Positions 1-6,695 of a stretch of DNA of 8,217 nucleotides are shown piece by piece (position 1 is the stretch's first letter; the number at the start of each line of letters is the position of its first letter). Position numbers and translations under genes: made by a program. A model generated the notes under the pieces. That model ran no database searches. It had not been told where the DNA came from and saw nothing but the letters and a program-made list of their open reading frames with translations. The stretch lies in contig JAISAA010000355.1 in NCBI GenBank assembly GCA_031266955.1, positions 1 to 8,217 on the forward strand. The letters are read 5' to 3'. The DNA comes from Oscillospiraceae bacterium. Lineage in GTDB: Bacteria; Bacillota; Clostridia; Oscillospirales; Oscillospiraceae.

Positions 1-626
1 TTGTCAAGCCGCGCGCGGCACTCTCCTGACACGACGAAGCTTCCGGAAAGCAGCGTCGAGCCCGGCGTTTTGACGATCTCGTCCGACTCCCCCGTCACAA
101 GCGCCTCGTTCACGCGGCACTCGCCGGAAAGCACAACGGCGTCCGCGTAAATCTGCCGCCCGGCGGAGAACACGGCGACGTCGTCGCGCACAGTCTGCTC
201 GCACGGCAAGGACAGCTCCGCGCCGTCGCGTATTATCGCGGCCTTAGGCTCTGTGATTATCGTCATCGCGCGCAGCGCGTGGCGGCTTCGCAGCTCCTGA
301 AACGTACCGATTATAATGTTTATCACGACGACGGGCAGAAATGTAAGGTCCCTGTACGAGCCCGCGGCGATAACGCACACGGCGAGCACGGCGAAAATCA
401 GATTGAAGTATGTGAACACGTTGTCCGCGACGATGCGCCCCGTCGTGCGTTCCGGCGGCTTGGGGTTTTCGTTGCCGTAGCCGGCGCGCAGAAGCTCCGC
501 CGCCTGACGCGCCGTTATGCCCGTTTGCGCGTCGGGTTCAAGCCGCGGCAGGACGCGCTGGCGCCCCGGCTCGCCGCGGGAGAGCCGACTGTTTGACCGG
601 CGGGGCTTGTTCGCAATAATGGGCAT
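1..626 (-). CDS. P-type cation-transporting ATPase, N-terminal part (cut by window edge)
   Basis: The first 208 codons of a membrane ATPase that pumps cations at the expense of ATP; the reading frame is open to the left edge, so the phosphorylation, nucleotide-binding and C-terminal membrane domains lie outside. Seen: an N-terminal cytoplasmic stretch (residues 1-65), a hydrophobic hairpin at about 69-88 and 94-113 (TM1 and TM2), and the actuator domain with the dephosphorylation motif T178-G-E-S181 inside VNEALVTGES, followed by the LLSGSFVVSG segment typical of the family. The NVFTYFNLIF and RDLTFLPVV segments resemble the P2-like clostridial ATPases often annotated as CtpE or calcium/magnesium ATPases; the ion cannot be decided here. 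ATG at 626 is preceded by GGAGG five bases upstream and by its own promoter (688-716). It follows the ABC transporter gene in the same direction but appears separately transcribed. Confidence 0.9.
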   Translation of the reverse strand, partial: MPIIANKPRRSNSRLSRGEPGRQRVLPRLEPDAQTGITARQAAELLRAGYGNENPKPPERTTGRIVADNVFTYFNLIFAVLAVCVIAAGSYRDLTFLPVVVINIIIGTFQELRSRHALRAMTIITEPKAAIIRDGAELSLPCEQTVRDDVAVFSAGRQIYADAVVLSGECRVNEALVTGESDEIVKTPGSTLLSGSFVVSGECRARLD

Positions 627-687
627 ATGTTCCTCCGTAAAATAGTTCGTGAGTATCCTGATTTCGGTTGCTTGGATTATAACCTGA

Positions 688-716
688 ATTATATTACTTT
701 ACGCGCCGAATTTCAA
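688..716 (-). promoter_or_regulatory. Sigma-A-type promoter of the P-type ATPase gene
   Basis: On the minus strand a -35 TTGAAA (711-716) and a perfect -10 TATAAT (688-693) are separated by exactly 17 bases. Transcription would start near 681, giving a leader of about 55 nt before the ATG at 626. The -35 box overlaps the base of the inverted repeat at 714-744. A second TATAAT at 676-681 has no convincing -35 partner. Confidence 0.65.
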
Positions 717-744
717 GTCGCCGCGCGCAACGCGCGGCGACTTG
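714..744 (-). terminator. 14-bp perfect hairpin, probable terminator after the ABC transporter gene
   Basis: The arms 714-727 and 731-744 are perfectly complementary (GC-rich, CAAGTCGCCGCGCG on the plus strand) around a 3-base loop. The hairpin begins 52 bp past the transporter stop codon. Placement suggests transcription termination, but the bases following the stem on either strand are only mildly T-rich, so it is not a textbook intrinsic terminator. Because the arm touches the -35 of the next gene, it could alternatively be an operator. Confidence 0.5.
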
Positions 745-795
745 GTGATTTAACGTGCGTGCGCGCACGGGGAACGCCGCAGGTCGCCCCTGCAA

Positions 796-2568
796 TTATT
801 TCACGTAGTTTTCCGCTTGCTTGGTAAACATTTCGGCGTATTTGCCGCCGAGAGTCATCAGCTCGTCGTGCGTGCCGCTTTCGGCGACTTCGCCGTCGGC
901 TATTAAATAGATTTTATCGGCGGCGCGGATCGTGCTGAGGCGGTGGGCTATCATTATTGTCGTTGTTTTGCTGCTGTCGAACATCAGCTTTGTCATTTCG
1001 TATTCGGCGATAGGGTCGAGCGCGGAGCTCGGTTCGTCGAGCAATAACAGGCCGTAATCGCCGTGCAAAAGACGGGACAGACCGAGCTTTTGCGCCTCGC
1101 CGCCGGAGAGCATTACGCCGGATTCGTCGAATTCGCGGGTTACCTCGGCGTCGAGGTCGAGGTCTAAGCCGACTGTTTTCAGCACGGCGCGGAGAGTGGC
1201 GTCGTCACTTTTGTTGTAGACGCACATATTCTCGCGGACTGTGAGGGCGTATAGCTGCGGGTCTTGAAATGCCACGCCGATTTTTCGGCGCAGGGCGTGG
1301 ATGTTGTAATCGCGTATGGATTTGCCGTTGTAGAGAATCTCGCCGCCGCCGGTGTCGTACAGGCGCAGCAGGAGCTTTGAGAGCGTCGTTTTTCCGGCGC
1401 CGTTTTCGCCTACGATGGCGATTTTTTCGCCGGGGGCGATGCTGATGTTGAGATTTTTCAGGCGGAAATCGGCGTTGGGATATGTGAAGGACACGCCGCG
1501 CAGGTCGAGGGATAACGCGCCGTCCGGCGGCGGGGTGCCGGTCGTTTGTGTCTCAATATTAGATTTTATCTCGAAGAAGGTGCGGACTTGGCCGCCGGTT
1601 ATCGTTATTCGATGCAGATTAAGCGCGGAGTACACCGCGTTTCCCGTCATCGTGGATACTTCGCTCGCCGCCGCTATCAACGTCGCGTACAATCCAATGT
1701 CGGCAATACGGCCTGATATAAGCCCGTAGGCGACATACACCAGAACGCACAATTGTGTAAAATGCCGCGCTATAAAGCCTCCGGCTTGCAGAGCGTTCAG
1801 CTTGAAATATATCCGCTTGTATATTGACATACGCTTCACTTGCGCTACGTCAAATTTCTCGAAAATAGCGTCTCCGACGCGCGTCGCGCGGATGTCAGAA
1901 GCGTTCGCTTTCAATGAGAACGCGCGCCGCGCGTATGACATAGCGCGGTCGTGCGGCGTAACGGCCGGCGTTATTTCCGCGTATGCGTGGTTACTCCGCG
2001 CCTCAAAGAACGATGTCACGGCGAGTCCGGCAAGCGTAATACCGACAATCGCGGCGCCTGCCTGTGAAACGACGGCTATCATAGCGAAAAGGGAAATAAG
2101 CGAGTCAATGAATGCGTGAAGTGTATTCAATGCCCGCATTGAGGTTTCGGACATTTCCTTAACGGCAATTTGAAAGCTGTTGAAATATTCTGGATCGTCA
2201 AGATGGTGGAAGTCGGCAAGCCTGGCTTGCGCCAATATCTCACGGTGGATCGCCGCTTCTATGTAAACCCCTTTCCAATCGGTGTAAACGGCAGGGATCG
2301 CCATCGAAACAATGGTAAACGCGAGAATCGCGCCGAAATAAACGGCGGCGACGGCAAGCACGTCCGAGAGCGGCTGCTCAGCGACCACCGCACCGATGAT
2401 CGCCGCAGGCGAAGTGATGATTGCGACCTGACCTGCGGTACTGGCGAGCGCGATTATCAGCCGCAACGCGATATACAGCTTCCCGTGCCGCCACCACGGG
2501 CGCAGCAGAAACCAAAGATTCGACAGCGTGCGCCGCGGGGCGGGCTTTTGCTTTTGTTTTGTTTTCAT
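796..2568 (-). CDS. ABC exporter half-transporter (fused permease and ATPase)
   Basis: A 590-residue protein combining a type IV (class I exporter) membrane domain with an ATP-binding domain; it would act in the cell membrane as a homo- or heterodimer, exporting an unknown substrate. Hydrophobic segments lie at about 32-60, 70-94, 150-190 (two) and 263-302. The ATPase domain (from about 350) shows Walker A G387-ENGAGKTT with K393, Q-loop Q435 in VAFQDPQ, signature LSGGEAQ (487-493), Walker B LLLLDEP ending D511-E512, and switch H542 in AHRLST, so it should be active. The longer frame opens at 2694, but that would overlap ispE by 95 bp. ATG 2568 is chosen because GGGGAG sits just upstream and the start then falls 31 bp after the ispE stop. 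No partner half-transporter, peptidase or precursor peptide gene is adjacent, so a bacteriocin role is not supported. Confidence 0.9.
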   Translation of the reverse strand: MKTKQKQKPAPRRTLSNLWFLLRPWWRHGKLYIALRLIIALASTAGQVAIITSPAAIIGAVVAEQPLSDVLAVAAVYFGAILAFTIVSMAIPAVYTDWKGVYIEAAIHREILAQARLADFHHLDDPEYFNSFQIAVKEMSETSMRALNTLHAFIDSLISLFAMIAVVSQAGAAIVGITLAGLAVTSFFEARSNHAYAEITPAVTPHDRAMSYARRAFSLKANASDIRATRVGDAIFEKFDVAQVKRMSIYKRIYFKLNALQAGGFIARHFTQLCVLVYVAYGLISGRIADIGLYATLIAAASEVSTMTGNAVYSALNLHRITITGGQVRTFFEIKSNIETQTTGTPPPDGALSLDLRGVSFTYPNADFRLKNLNISIAPGEKIAIVGENGAGKTTLSKLLLRLYDTGGGEILYNGKSIRDYNIHALRRKIGVAFQDPQLYALTVRENMCVYNKSDDATLRAVLKTVGLDLDLDAEVTREFDESGVMLSGGEAQKLGLSRLLHGDYGLLLLDEPSSALDPIAEYEMTKLMFDSSKTTTIMIAHRLSTIRAADKIYLIADGEVAESGTHDELMTLGGKYAEMFTKQAENYVK

Positions 2569-2599
2569 TTCTCCCCTTTCAACTCGTTTTAAGCATATT

Positions 2600-3484
2600 T
2601 TACGAAGCACCGCTTGTAAGTTCAGCGACGAAGCAGCTTTTATAAGCCCCCGGCAGCGCGGCCCGCGCCGCCGCCGCGCCGTCTTCCGATTCAAACAGCG
2701 CGAAAACCGCGCTCCCCGTGCCGGTCATTGCCGCCGCGAGCGCGCCGGAGTCCGTGAGCCGGCTTTTTATCCCGAGAATTTCCGCGCGGAAATTTTGCGG
2801 CAAGACGTCCTCGAACACATTATAAACGCGGCTCGCGGCGGCGTGCTTACCGCCGGATTCTATCGCCGGCACAAGCCCGCCGATATCCCCTCCCCCGCAC
2901 GGCCTGAGCTTGTCGATCTCCTTATACATTTCGCGCGTGGATATTGAAAACGCGGGCTTTACGATCACGCAAAAGTGCGCCGGGAACGGCGGCAAAGCCT
3001 CCAATATCTCCCCCCGCCCGCGCGCGAGCGCCGTGCCGCCCGAAACGCAAAATGGCACGTCGGAGCCCACTGTCAGCGCGATTTCCCGCAGCTTATCGTC
3101 AGAGAGCTTCGCCCCCGTCAAGCGGTTCAGCGCGCGCAGCACGGCTGCGGCGTCGGAGCTCCCCCCGCCGAGCCCCGCCTCGGCGGGTATATGCTTCTCA
3201 ATGCCTATCTCCGCGCGATAACCGTCAATACCCGCCGACGAAAAGAAAGCGAGCGCCGCCCGCGTCGCGGTGTTCCCGTCGCCTTGCGGCAGACCGGGGG
3301 CGTATGTGACGGCTTCGGCTTCGGCGCCGGAGCCTTGAACCAGCCGAACCGTGACCTCGTCCGCGAGAGACACGCTCTGCATTACGGAAATTATCTCGTG
3401 ATAGCCGTTCGGCATATCTCCTATCACGTCAAGATACAGGTTTATCTTAGCCTCGGCGCGTTCTTTTGTAAAAAGCTCATCCAT
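2600..3484 (-). CDS. ispE: 4-diphosphocytidyl-2-C-methyl-D-erythritol kinase
   Basis: Phosphorylates the 2-hydroxyl of CDP-methylerythritol with ATP, the fourth step of the non-mevalonate (MEP) isoprenoid pathway; cytosolic GHMP-superfamily kinase. The 294 residues match the family's usual length. Visible motifs: AKINLYLDV (12-20) with catalytic Lys13, NGYHE (26-30), the ATP loop GLGGGSSDAA (104-113), GSDVPF (140-145) carrying the catalytic Asp142, and the third GHMP motif TGTGSAVFALF (254-264, where many homologues have SGSG). ATG 3484 gives the normal short lead before AKINL, but no Shine-Dalgarno sequence is visible upstream. The preceding stop is only 16 bp away, so translation probably depends on coupling to the upstream gene. 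The ABC transporter follows 31 bp downstream, suggesting a shared transcript. Confidence 0.96.
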   Translation of the reverse strand: MDELFTKERAEAKINLYLDVIGDMPNGYHEIISVMQSVSLADEVTVRLVQGSGAEAEAVTYAPGLPQGDGNTATRAALAFFSSAGIDGYRAEIGIEKHIPAEAGLGGGSSDAAAVLRALNRLTGAKLSDDKLREIALTVGSDVPFCVSGGTALARGRGEILEALPPFPAHFCVIVKPAFSISTREMYKEIDKLRPCGGGDIGGLVPAIESGGKHAAASRVYNVFEDVLPQNFRAEILGIKSRLTDSGALAAAMTGTGSAVFALFESEDGAAAARAALPGAYKSCFVAELTSGAS

Positions 3485-3500
3485 ACTATACTATTCGTCG

Positions 3501-4745
3501 CTATTCGTTCGCGCCGAAGTCGCTGAACAGCAGGGACATCAGCTTTACGCCGTCGTCAACATACGGGCCCTTTTCGCCGTCCGCCTCGCGGTAAGTGTTT
3601 GACGTTTTGCGGTCAACGCGGCTGTCGTATATCAGGAACGGCACGGGCGTTGCGTCGTGGCCGCGCGTCGCGGTCAGCGTCTTGTGGTCGGAGAGTATCA
3701 GTATGCGGAACGGCTCTCCCCTGTCGCGCATCGCGGCGGCAAGCGGGGCGACGACGCGGAAGTCCAGGCGCTCGATGGCCTCAAGCTTGCCCGGCGTGTC
3801 GCCGTTGTGCGTGCATTCGTCGGGCGCCTCTATGTGTACGGCGGCAAACGGGTGTTTGTCCAAAACGTCGAGCGCCGCCGCGACCTTGCCCTCATAATTC
3901 GTGTCCAGTTCCCCCGTCGCGCCGGGGACTGTGATCTTTTCAAGCCCCACGAGCGCCGCTATCCCGTGGCACAGCGGCACGGCGGAGACAACGCCGCCCG
4001 TCTTCCCGAAGCTCTCGTAAAAGCTCGGCAGCTTCACAGCCGTTCCCTCAGCCCAGAACCATATTCCGTTGGCGGGGAGCTTGCCCGCCGCGCGGCGCGC
4101 GTTGTTCAGCGCGTGTCCGTCAAGTATCTCGTGCGCGAGCTTCATCAGCGTTTTTAGCGCGTCGGCGTTCGGCGAACCGGCCGGCAGTATCGGCCCGATT
4201 TTCTCCCCAAGATGGTCGTGCGGCGGGGAGAGCTTCATATTTTCCGCGTCCGCCCCGGATTGCACGGCGATATGCCGGAAAGAGCTCGCCGGATACACGC
4301 GAAATCCCGCCTTTTCCGCCGCCGTCTTAAAGCGCGCGTCCGCGAACAGCGCCGAGATTATCGCGTCCGACTCCTCCCCTTCTATTGACCCCGCGGAGTG
4401 GGACAGGATTTTCTTTTCCTCCCAGTCAATATCGGCGTCCTCATACGCCACCATATTGCAGCGGTAAGCGATGTCACCGGGATTCAGAATTACGTCTGAG
4501 GCCGCCGCCTCAAGCGGGGCGCGGCCCGTGTAGCACTCCCGCGGGTCACAGCCGAAGATGGAGAGGATCGCCGTGTCGCTCCCGGCGGGCAGCCCGTCGG
4601 GGCAGTTCTTCACGCTGCCAAGCGTCCCCGCCGCGGCGAGCGCGTCGAGCGCCGGTGTGACGGCGTATTCTAACGGCGTAACGCCGCCGAGCTCCGGAAC
4701 GGGATTGTCGGCCATTCCGTCGCCGATTATCAAAATGTACTTCAT
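3501..4745 (-). CDS. Archaeal-type cofactor-independent phosphoglycerate mutase or homoserine kinase homologue
   Basis: A 414-residue alkaline-phosphatase-superfamily enzyme. The usual annotation is 2,3-bisphosphoglycerate-independent phosphoglycerate mutase (apgM family, 3-PG to 2-PG). A related bacterial subfamily (TIGR02535) is named as a proposed homoserine kinase, and sequence inspection alone cannot separate the two. Metal and catalytic residues are in place: D9 in IIGDGMAD, the nucleophile S56 in AGSDTAILS, D309 and H313 in EAPDECTHNGD, D353-H354 in LSDHKT, and H363 in GHDATPVPF; GCDPRECYTGRAP (65-77) is also characteristic. ATG 4745 has AGGAG nine bases upstream. It heads a compact run with ispE and the ABC transporter. 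The nearby amino-acid aminotransferase and Lrp regulator mildly favour an amino-acid role but lie in a separate unit. Confidence 0.88.
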   Translation of the reverse strand: MKYILIIGDGMADNPVPELGGVTPLEYAVTPALDALAAAGTLGSVKNCPDGLPAGSDTAILSIFGCDPRECYTGRAPLEAAASDVILNPGDIAYRCNMVAYEDADIDWEEKKILSHSAGSIEGEESDAIISALFADARFKTAAEKAGFRVYPASSFRHIAVQSGADAENMKLSPPHDHLGEKIGPILPAGSPNADALKTLMKLAHEILDGHALNNARRAAGKLPANGIWFWAEGTAVKLPSFYESFGKTGGVVSAVPLCHGIAALVGLEKITVPGATGELDTNYEGKVAAALDVLDKHPFAAVHIEAPDECTHNGDTPGKLEAIERLDFRVVAPLAAAMRDRGEPFRILILSDHKTLTATRGHDATPVPFLIYDSRVDRKTSNTYREADGEKGPYVDDGVKLMSLLFSDFGANE

Positions 4746-4790
4746 AATAGATATCTCCTAAATTATATTTATGCGTTACGCACCTACGGG

Positions 4791-4822
4791 AAAACCCCTT
4801 CCTCCGTCTGCGGCGGAGGGGG
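4791..4822 (-). terminator. Probable intrinsic terminator of the Lrp-aminotransferase unit
   Basis: On the minus strand CCCCTCCG (about 4815-4822) pairs with CGGAGG-AA-GGGG with a two-base bulge, and is followed directly by TTTT (4791-4794). It lies 140 bp beyond the aminotransferase stop and before the mutase gene in the same direction, so it would separate two transcription units. The T-run is short, so termination may be partial. Confidence 0.45.
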
Positions 4823-4835
4823 TACGCGTCCCGCC

Positions 4836-4952
4836 CGTAGGGGCAGACCTGTGTGTCTGCCCTGGTTATAATCTGCCCTGGTTATAATCTGCCCTGGTTA
4901 TTAAAGGGGTGAACAGGGAGAACCAGGGCGAACACATAGGTTCGCCCCTACG
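4836..4952. repeat. Palindromic intergenic element with paired inverted hairpins (REPIN/MITE-like)
   Basis: The two ends (4836-4867 and 4921-4952) are imperfect inverted copies of about 32 bp, with outermost CGTAGGGGC and GCCCCTACG exactly complementary. Each end also folds on itself: GGGCAGAC (4841-4848) with GTCTGCCC (4855-4862), and GGGCGAAC (4926-4933) with GTTCGCCC (4940-4947), each with a six-base loop. The mismatches between ends are compensated inside each hairpin. No coding potential; the architecture suits a non-autonomous palindromic repeat that is probably multicopy in the genome. Confidence 0.7.
4856..4903 (+). repeat. Three tandem copies of a 16-bp unit
   Basis: The unit TCTGCCCTGGTTATAA occurs at 4856-4871 and 4872-4887 identically and at 4888-4903 with one change. 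The first copy forms the inner part of the left end of the palindromic element, so the array looks like local amplification of its own end sequence. Copy number may vary between strains. Confidence 0.85.
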
Positions 4953-4961
4953 ATACGGGGT

Positions 4962-6128
4962 TCACAGCCGCGCAATAAATCTGCCGAGGCGTAAAACCGC
5001 TTCCTCAATATTCTCGACCGACGAGGCGTAGCACATTCTCGCAAAGCCTTCGCCGCCGGGGCCGAAGGCGCTGCCGGGGATTATCGCGACGCGTTCCTCT
5101 CGTAAAAAGCGCTCGCAGAACTGCTCGCTCGTCAGTCCGAAGCCGCCCACGCGGGGGAAGGCGTAAAACGCGCCGCGCGGCTCGAAGCACTCGATGCCGA
5201 TCCTGCGCAGGGCGCCGAGCAGGAGGACGCGGCGGCGGTCGTAATCGCGGCGCATATGTTCGATGTCGCCGTCGCCGTTTTGCAGGGCTTCTATGGCGGC
5301 GTACTGGCTTGTCGTCGGGGCGGACATTATGGCGTACTGATGTATTTTCAGCATCTGCGCGGTCAGCGCGGGCGGGGCGGCGGCGTAGCCCATGCGCCAG
5401 CCGGTCATCGCGTAGGATTTTGAAAAGCCGTTGACTACAACGCAGCGCTCGCGCATACCGGCGACGGCGGCGACGGAGCTGTGCTTGCCGCCGTAGGTCA
5501 GCTCGGCGTAAATTTCGTCCGACAGGACGAGGATGTTTGTGCCGCGCAGAACGTCCGCAATGGCCTCAAGCTCTTGCCTCTCCATTATCCCGCCCGTCGG
5601 ATTGCACGGGAACGGGAGCACGAGGAGCTTTGTTTTGGGCGTTATCGCCGCGCGGAGCTCGTCCGGCGTGAGGCGGAATTCGTTTTCGGCCTTTGTCTCG
5701 ACGTAGACGGGGCGGCCTCCGGCAAGGCTCGTGATCGGCCCGTAGCAGACAAAGCTCGGCGTTGGGATTATGACCTCGTCGCCGGGGTTGACCGTCGCGC
5801 GGACGGCTAAGTCTATGGCCTCGCTGCCTCCGACCGTGACGATTATTTCGTTCGAGGGCTCGTAGCTTAAATCAAAGCGGCGCAGCAGATATTCCGATAT
5901 GGCGGCGCGCAGGCGGGAAAGGCCGGCGTTGCCGGTGTATTTCGTAAAACCGCGCTCAAGGCTGCGGATGCCGGCGTCGCGGATGTGCCAGGGGGTGACG
6001 AAGTCCGGCTCTCCGATGCCGAGGGAGATCGCGTCGTCCATTTCCTCTAAAATGTCGAAGAAGCGGCGTATGCCGGAGGGGGCGATGGCTTTGATGTTCT
6101 CCGACAGAACAGAATTGTAGTCTATCAT
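4962..6128 (-). CDS. Class I/II PLP-dependent aminotransferase (aspartate/aromatic type, PatA-like)
   Basis: A 388-residue fold-type I aminotransferase moving an amino group from an amino acid to a 2-oxo acid in the cytosol. Seen: ISLGIGEPDF (34-43), the cofactor-binding segments GGSEAI (100-105) and N176 in PCNPTGG, D204 and Y207 in SDEIYAEL, Schiff-base Lys237 in NGFSKSYAMTGWRMGY, and Arg364 in the position that binds the substrate carboxylate (FARMCYA). Length is normal for the family. The substrate (aspartate, aromatic amino acid, N-acetyl-diaminopimelate or other) is not decided by these motifs. Its ATG overlaps the regulator's TGA stop as ATGA, so the two are translationally coupled. 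The aspect of local control by the Lrp-type protein is an inference from this pairing, which recurs in Clostridia. Confidence 0.93.
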   Translation of the reverse strand: MIDYNSVLSENIKAIAPSGIRRFFDILEEMDDAISLGIGEPDFVTPWHIRDAGIRSLERGFTKYTGNAGLSRLRAAISEYLLRRFDLSYEPSNEIIVTVGGSEAIDLAVRATVNPGDEVIIPTPSFVCYGPITSLAGGRPVYVETKAENEFRLTPDELRAAITPKTKLLVLPFPCNPTGGIMERQELEAIADVLRGTNILVLSDEIYAELTYGGKHSSVAAVAGMRERCVVVNGFSKSYAMTGWRMGYAAAPPALTAQMLKIHQYAIMSAPTTSQYAAIEALQNGDGDIEHMRRDYDRRRVLLLGALRRIGIECFEPRGAFYAFPRVGGFGLTSEQFCERFLREERVAIIPGSAFGPGGEGFARMCYASSVENIEEAVLRLGRFIARL

Positions 6129-6604
6129 ACGAACAGCCCCCTTTCCTCCTGCTCCGGCCTCTCGTCGAAGACGCAGCCTTTTTCTTTGTACTTCTTCATT
6201 ATGAAGTGCGTCGCCGTCGCCGTCACGCCGTCGATAGCGGCGAGGTGCGCGAAGACGAATTCCGAGACGTGGCGCATACTCGGCGCGCTGATGAGGACCG
6301 CGAGGTCGAAGGCTCCGGACATCAGATAGAGGGAGTCCACCTCGTCGTATTGATAGATGCGCTCGGCTATGCGTTCGTAACCGTCGCCGCGCTGGGGCGA
6401 TATTTTCACCTCGATGAGGGCGGTGACGCCGCCGGAGGCGGTTTTGTCCCAGTCGATGAGCGCGGAGTATTTGACTATCGCGCGCTCGCGCTCAAGCCTG
6501 GCGATTTCGGCGGCGACGGTCTGCTCGCTCAGGCCGGTTATCTCGGCCAGCTCGCGGGGCGTCAGGCGGCAGTCGCGTTCGAGAAGCTTTAATATTTCGT
6601 CCAT
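6125..6604 (-). CDS. Lrp/AsnC-family transcriptional regulator
   Basis: A 159-residue DNA-binding protein expected to sense an amino acid and to control its own unit. Residues 1-45 form the winged helix-turn-helix, with recognition helix around 25-40 (LSEQTVAAEIARLERE). Residues about 60-137 form the ligand-binding, oligomerising RAM domain, including LMSGAFDLAVLI (94-105). The acidic tail after 140 is slightly longer than in E. coli Lrp. ATG 6604 has AGGAG about eleven bases upstream, a rather long spacing. It is co-transcribed with the aminotransferase (4-bp overlap), so the aminotransferase reaction's substrate or product is a plausible effector; that is inference. A candidate promoter lies at 6642-6670. 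Confidence 0.93.
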   Translation of the reverse strand: MDEILKLLERDCRLTPRELAEITGLSEQTVAAEIARLERERAIVKYSALIDWDKTASGGVTALIEVKISPQRGDGYERIAERIYQYDEVDSLYLMSGAFDLAVLISAPSMRHVSEFVFAHLAAIDGVTATATHFIMKKYKEKGCVFDERPEQEERGLFV

Positions 6605-6641
6605 AATACAAGTATCTCCTATGCTTTTAAGTGTACCTGTG

Positions 6642-6670
6642 AGTATACCATAAGCCGGCGGAGAATAAAA
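6642..6670 (-). promoter_or_regulatory. Candidate promoter of the Lrp-aminotransferase unit with AT-rich upstream tract
   Basis: On the minus strand -10 TATACT (6642-6647) lies 17 bases from a weak -35 TTTTAT (6665-6670), immediately preceded by an AT-only stretch (6671-6681) that could act as an UP element. The AT tract is bracketed by GCGGAG (6658-6663) and CTCCGC (6682-6687), which could pair. The -35 match is poor, so this is tentative. Confidence 0.4.
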
Positions 6671-6695
6671 TATATATTTAACTCCGCGTTCCCGC

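Noticed and set aside
796..2568. Bacteriocin or lantibiotic exporter
   Set aside because: No N-terminal C39 peptidase, no precursor peptide or modification enzyme nearby; neighbours are housekeeping genes.
2569..2694. Extension of the ABC transporter to an ATG at 2694 (42 extra residues)
   Set aside because: It would overlap ispE by 95 bp, its sequence is arginine-rich antisense-like junk, and ATG 2568 has a good ribosome binding site in the right place.
4762..4767. Perfect TATAAT just upstream of the mutase gene as its promoter
   Set aside because: No -35 at 16-18 bases, and transcription would start inside the Shine-Dalgarno sequence; promoter of this operon remains unknown.
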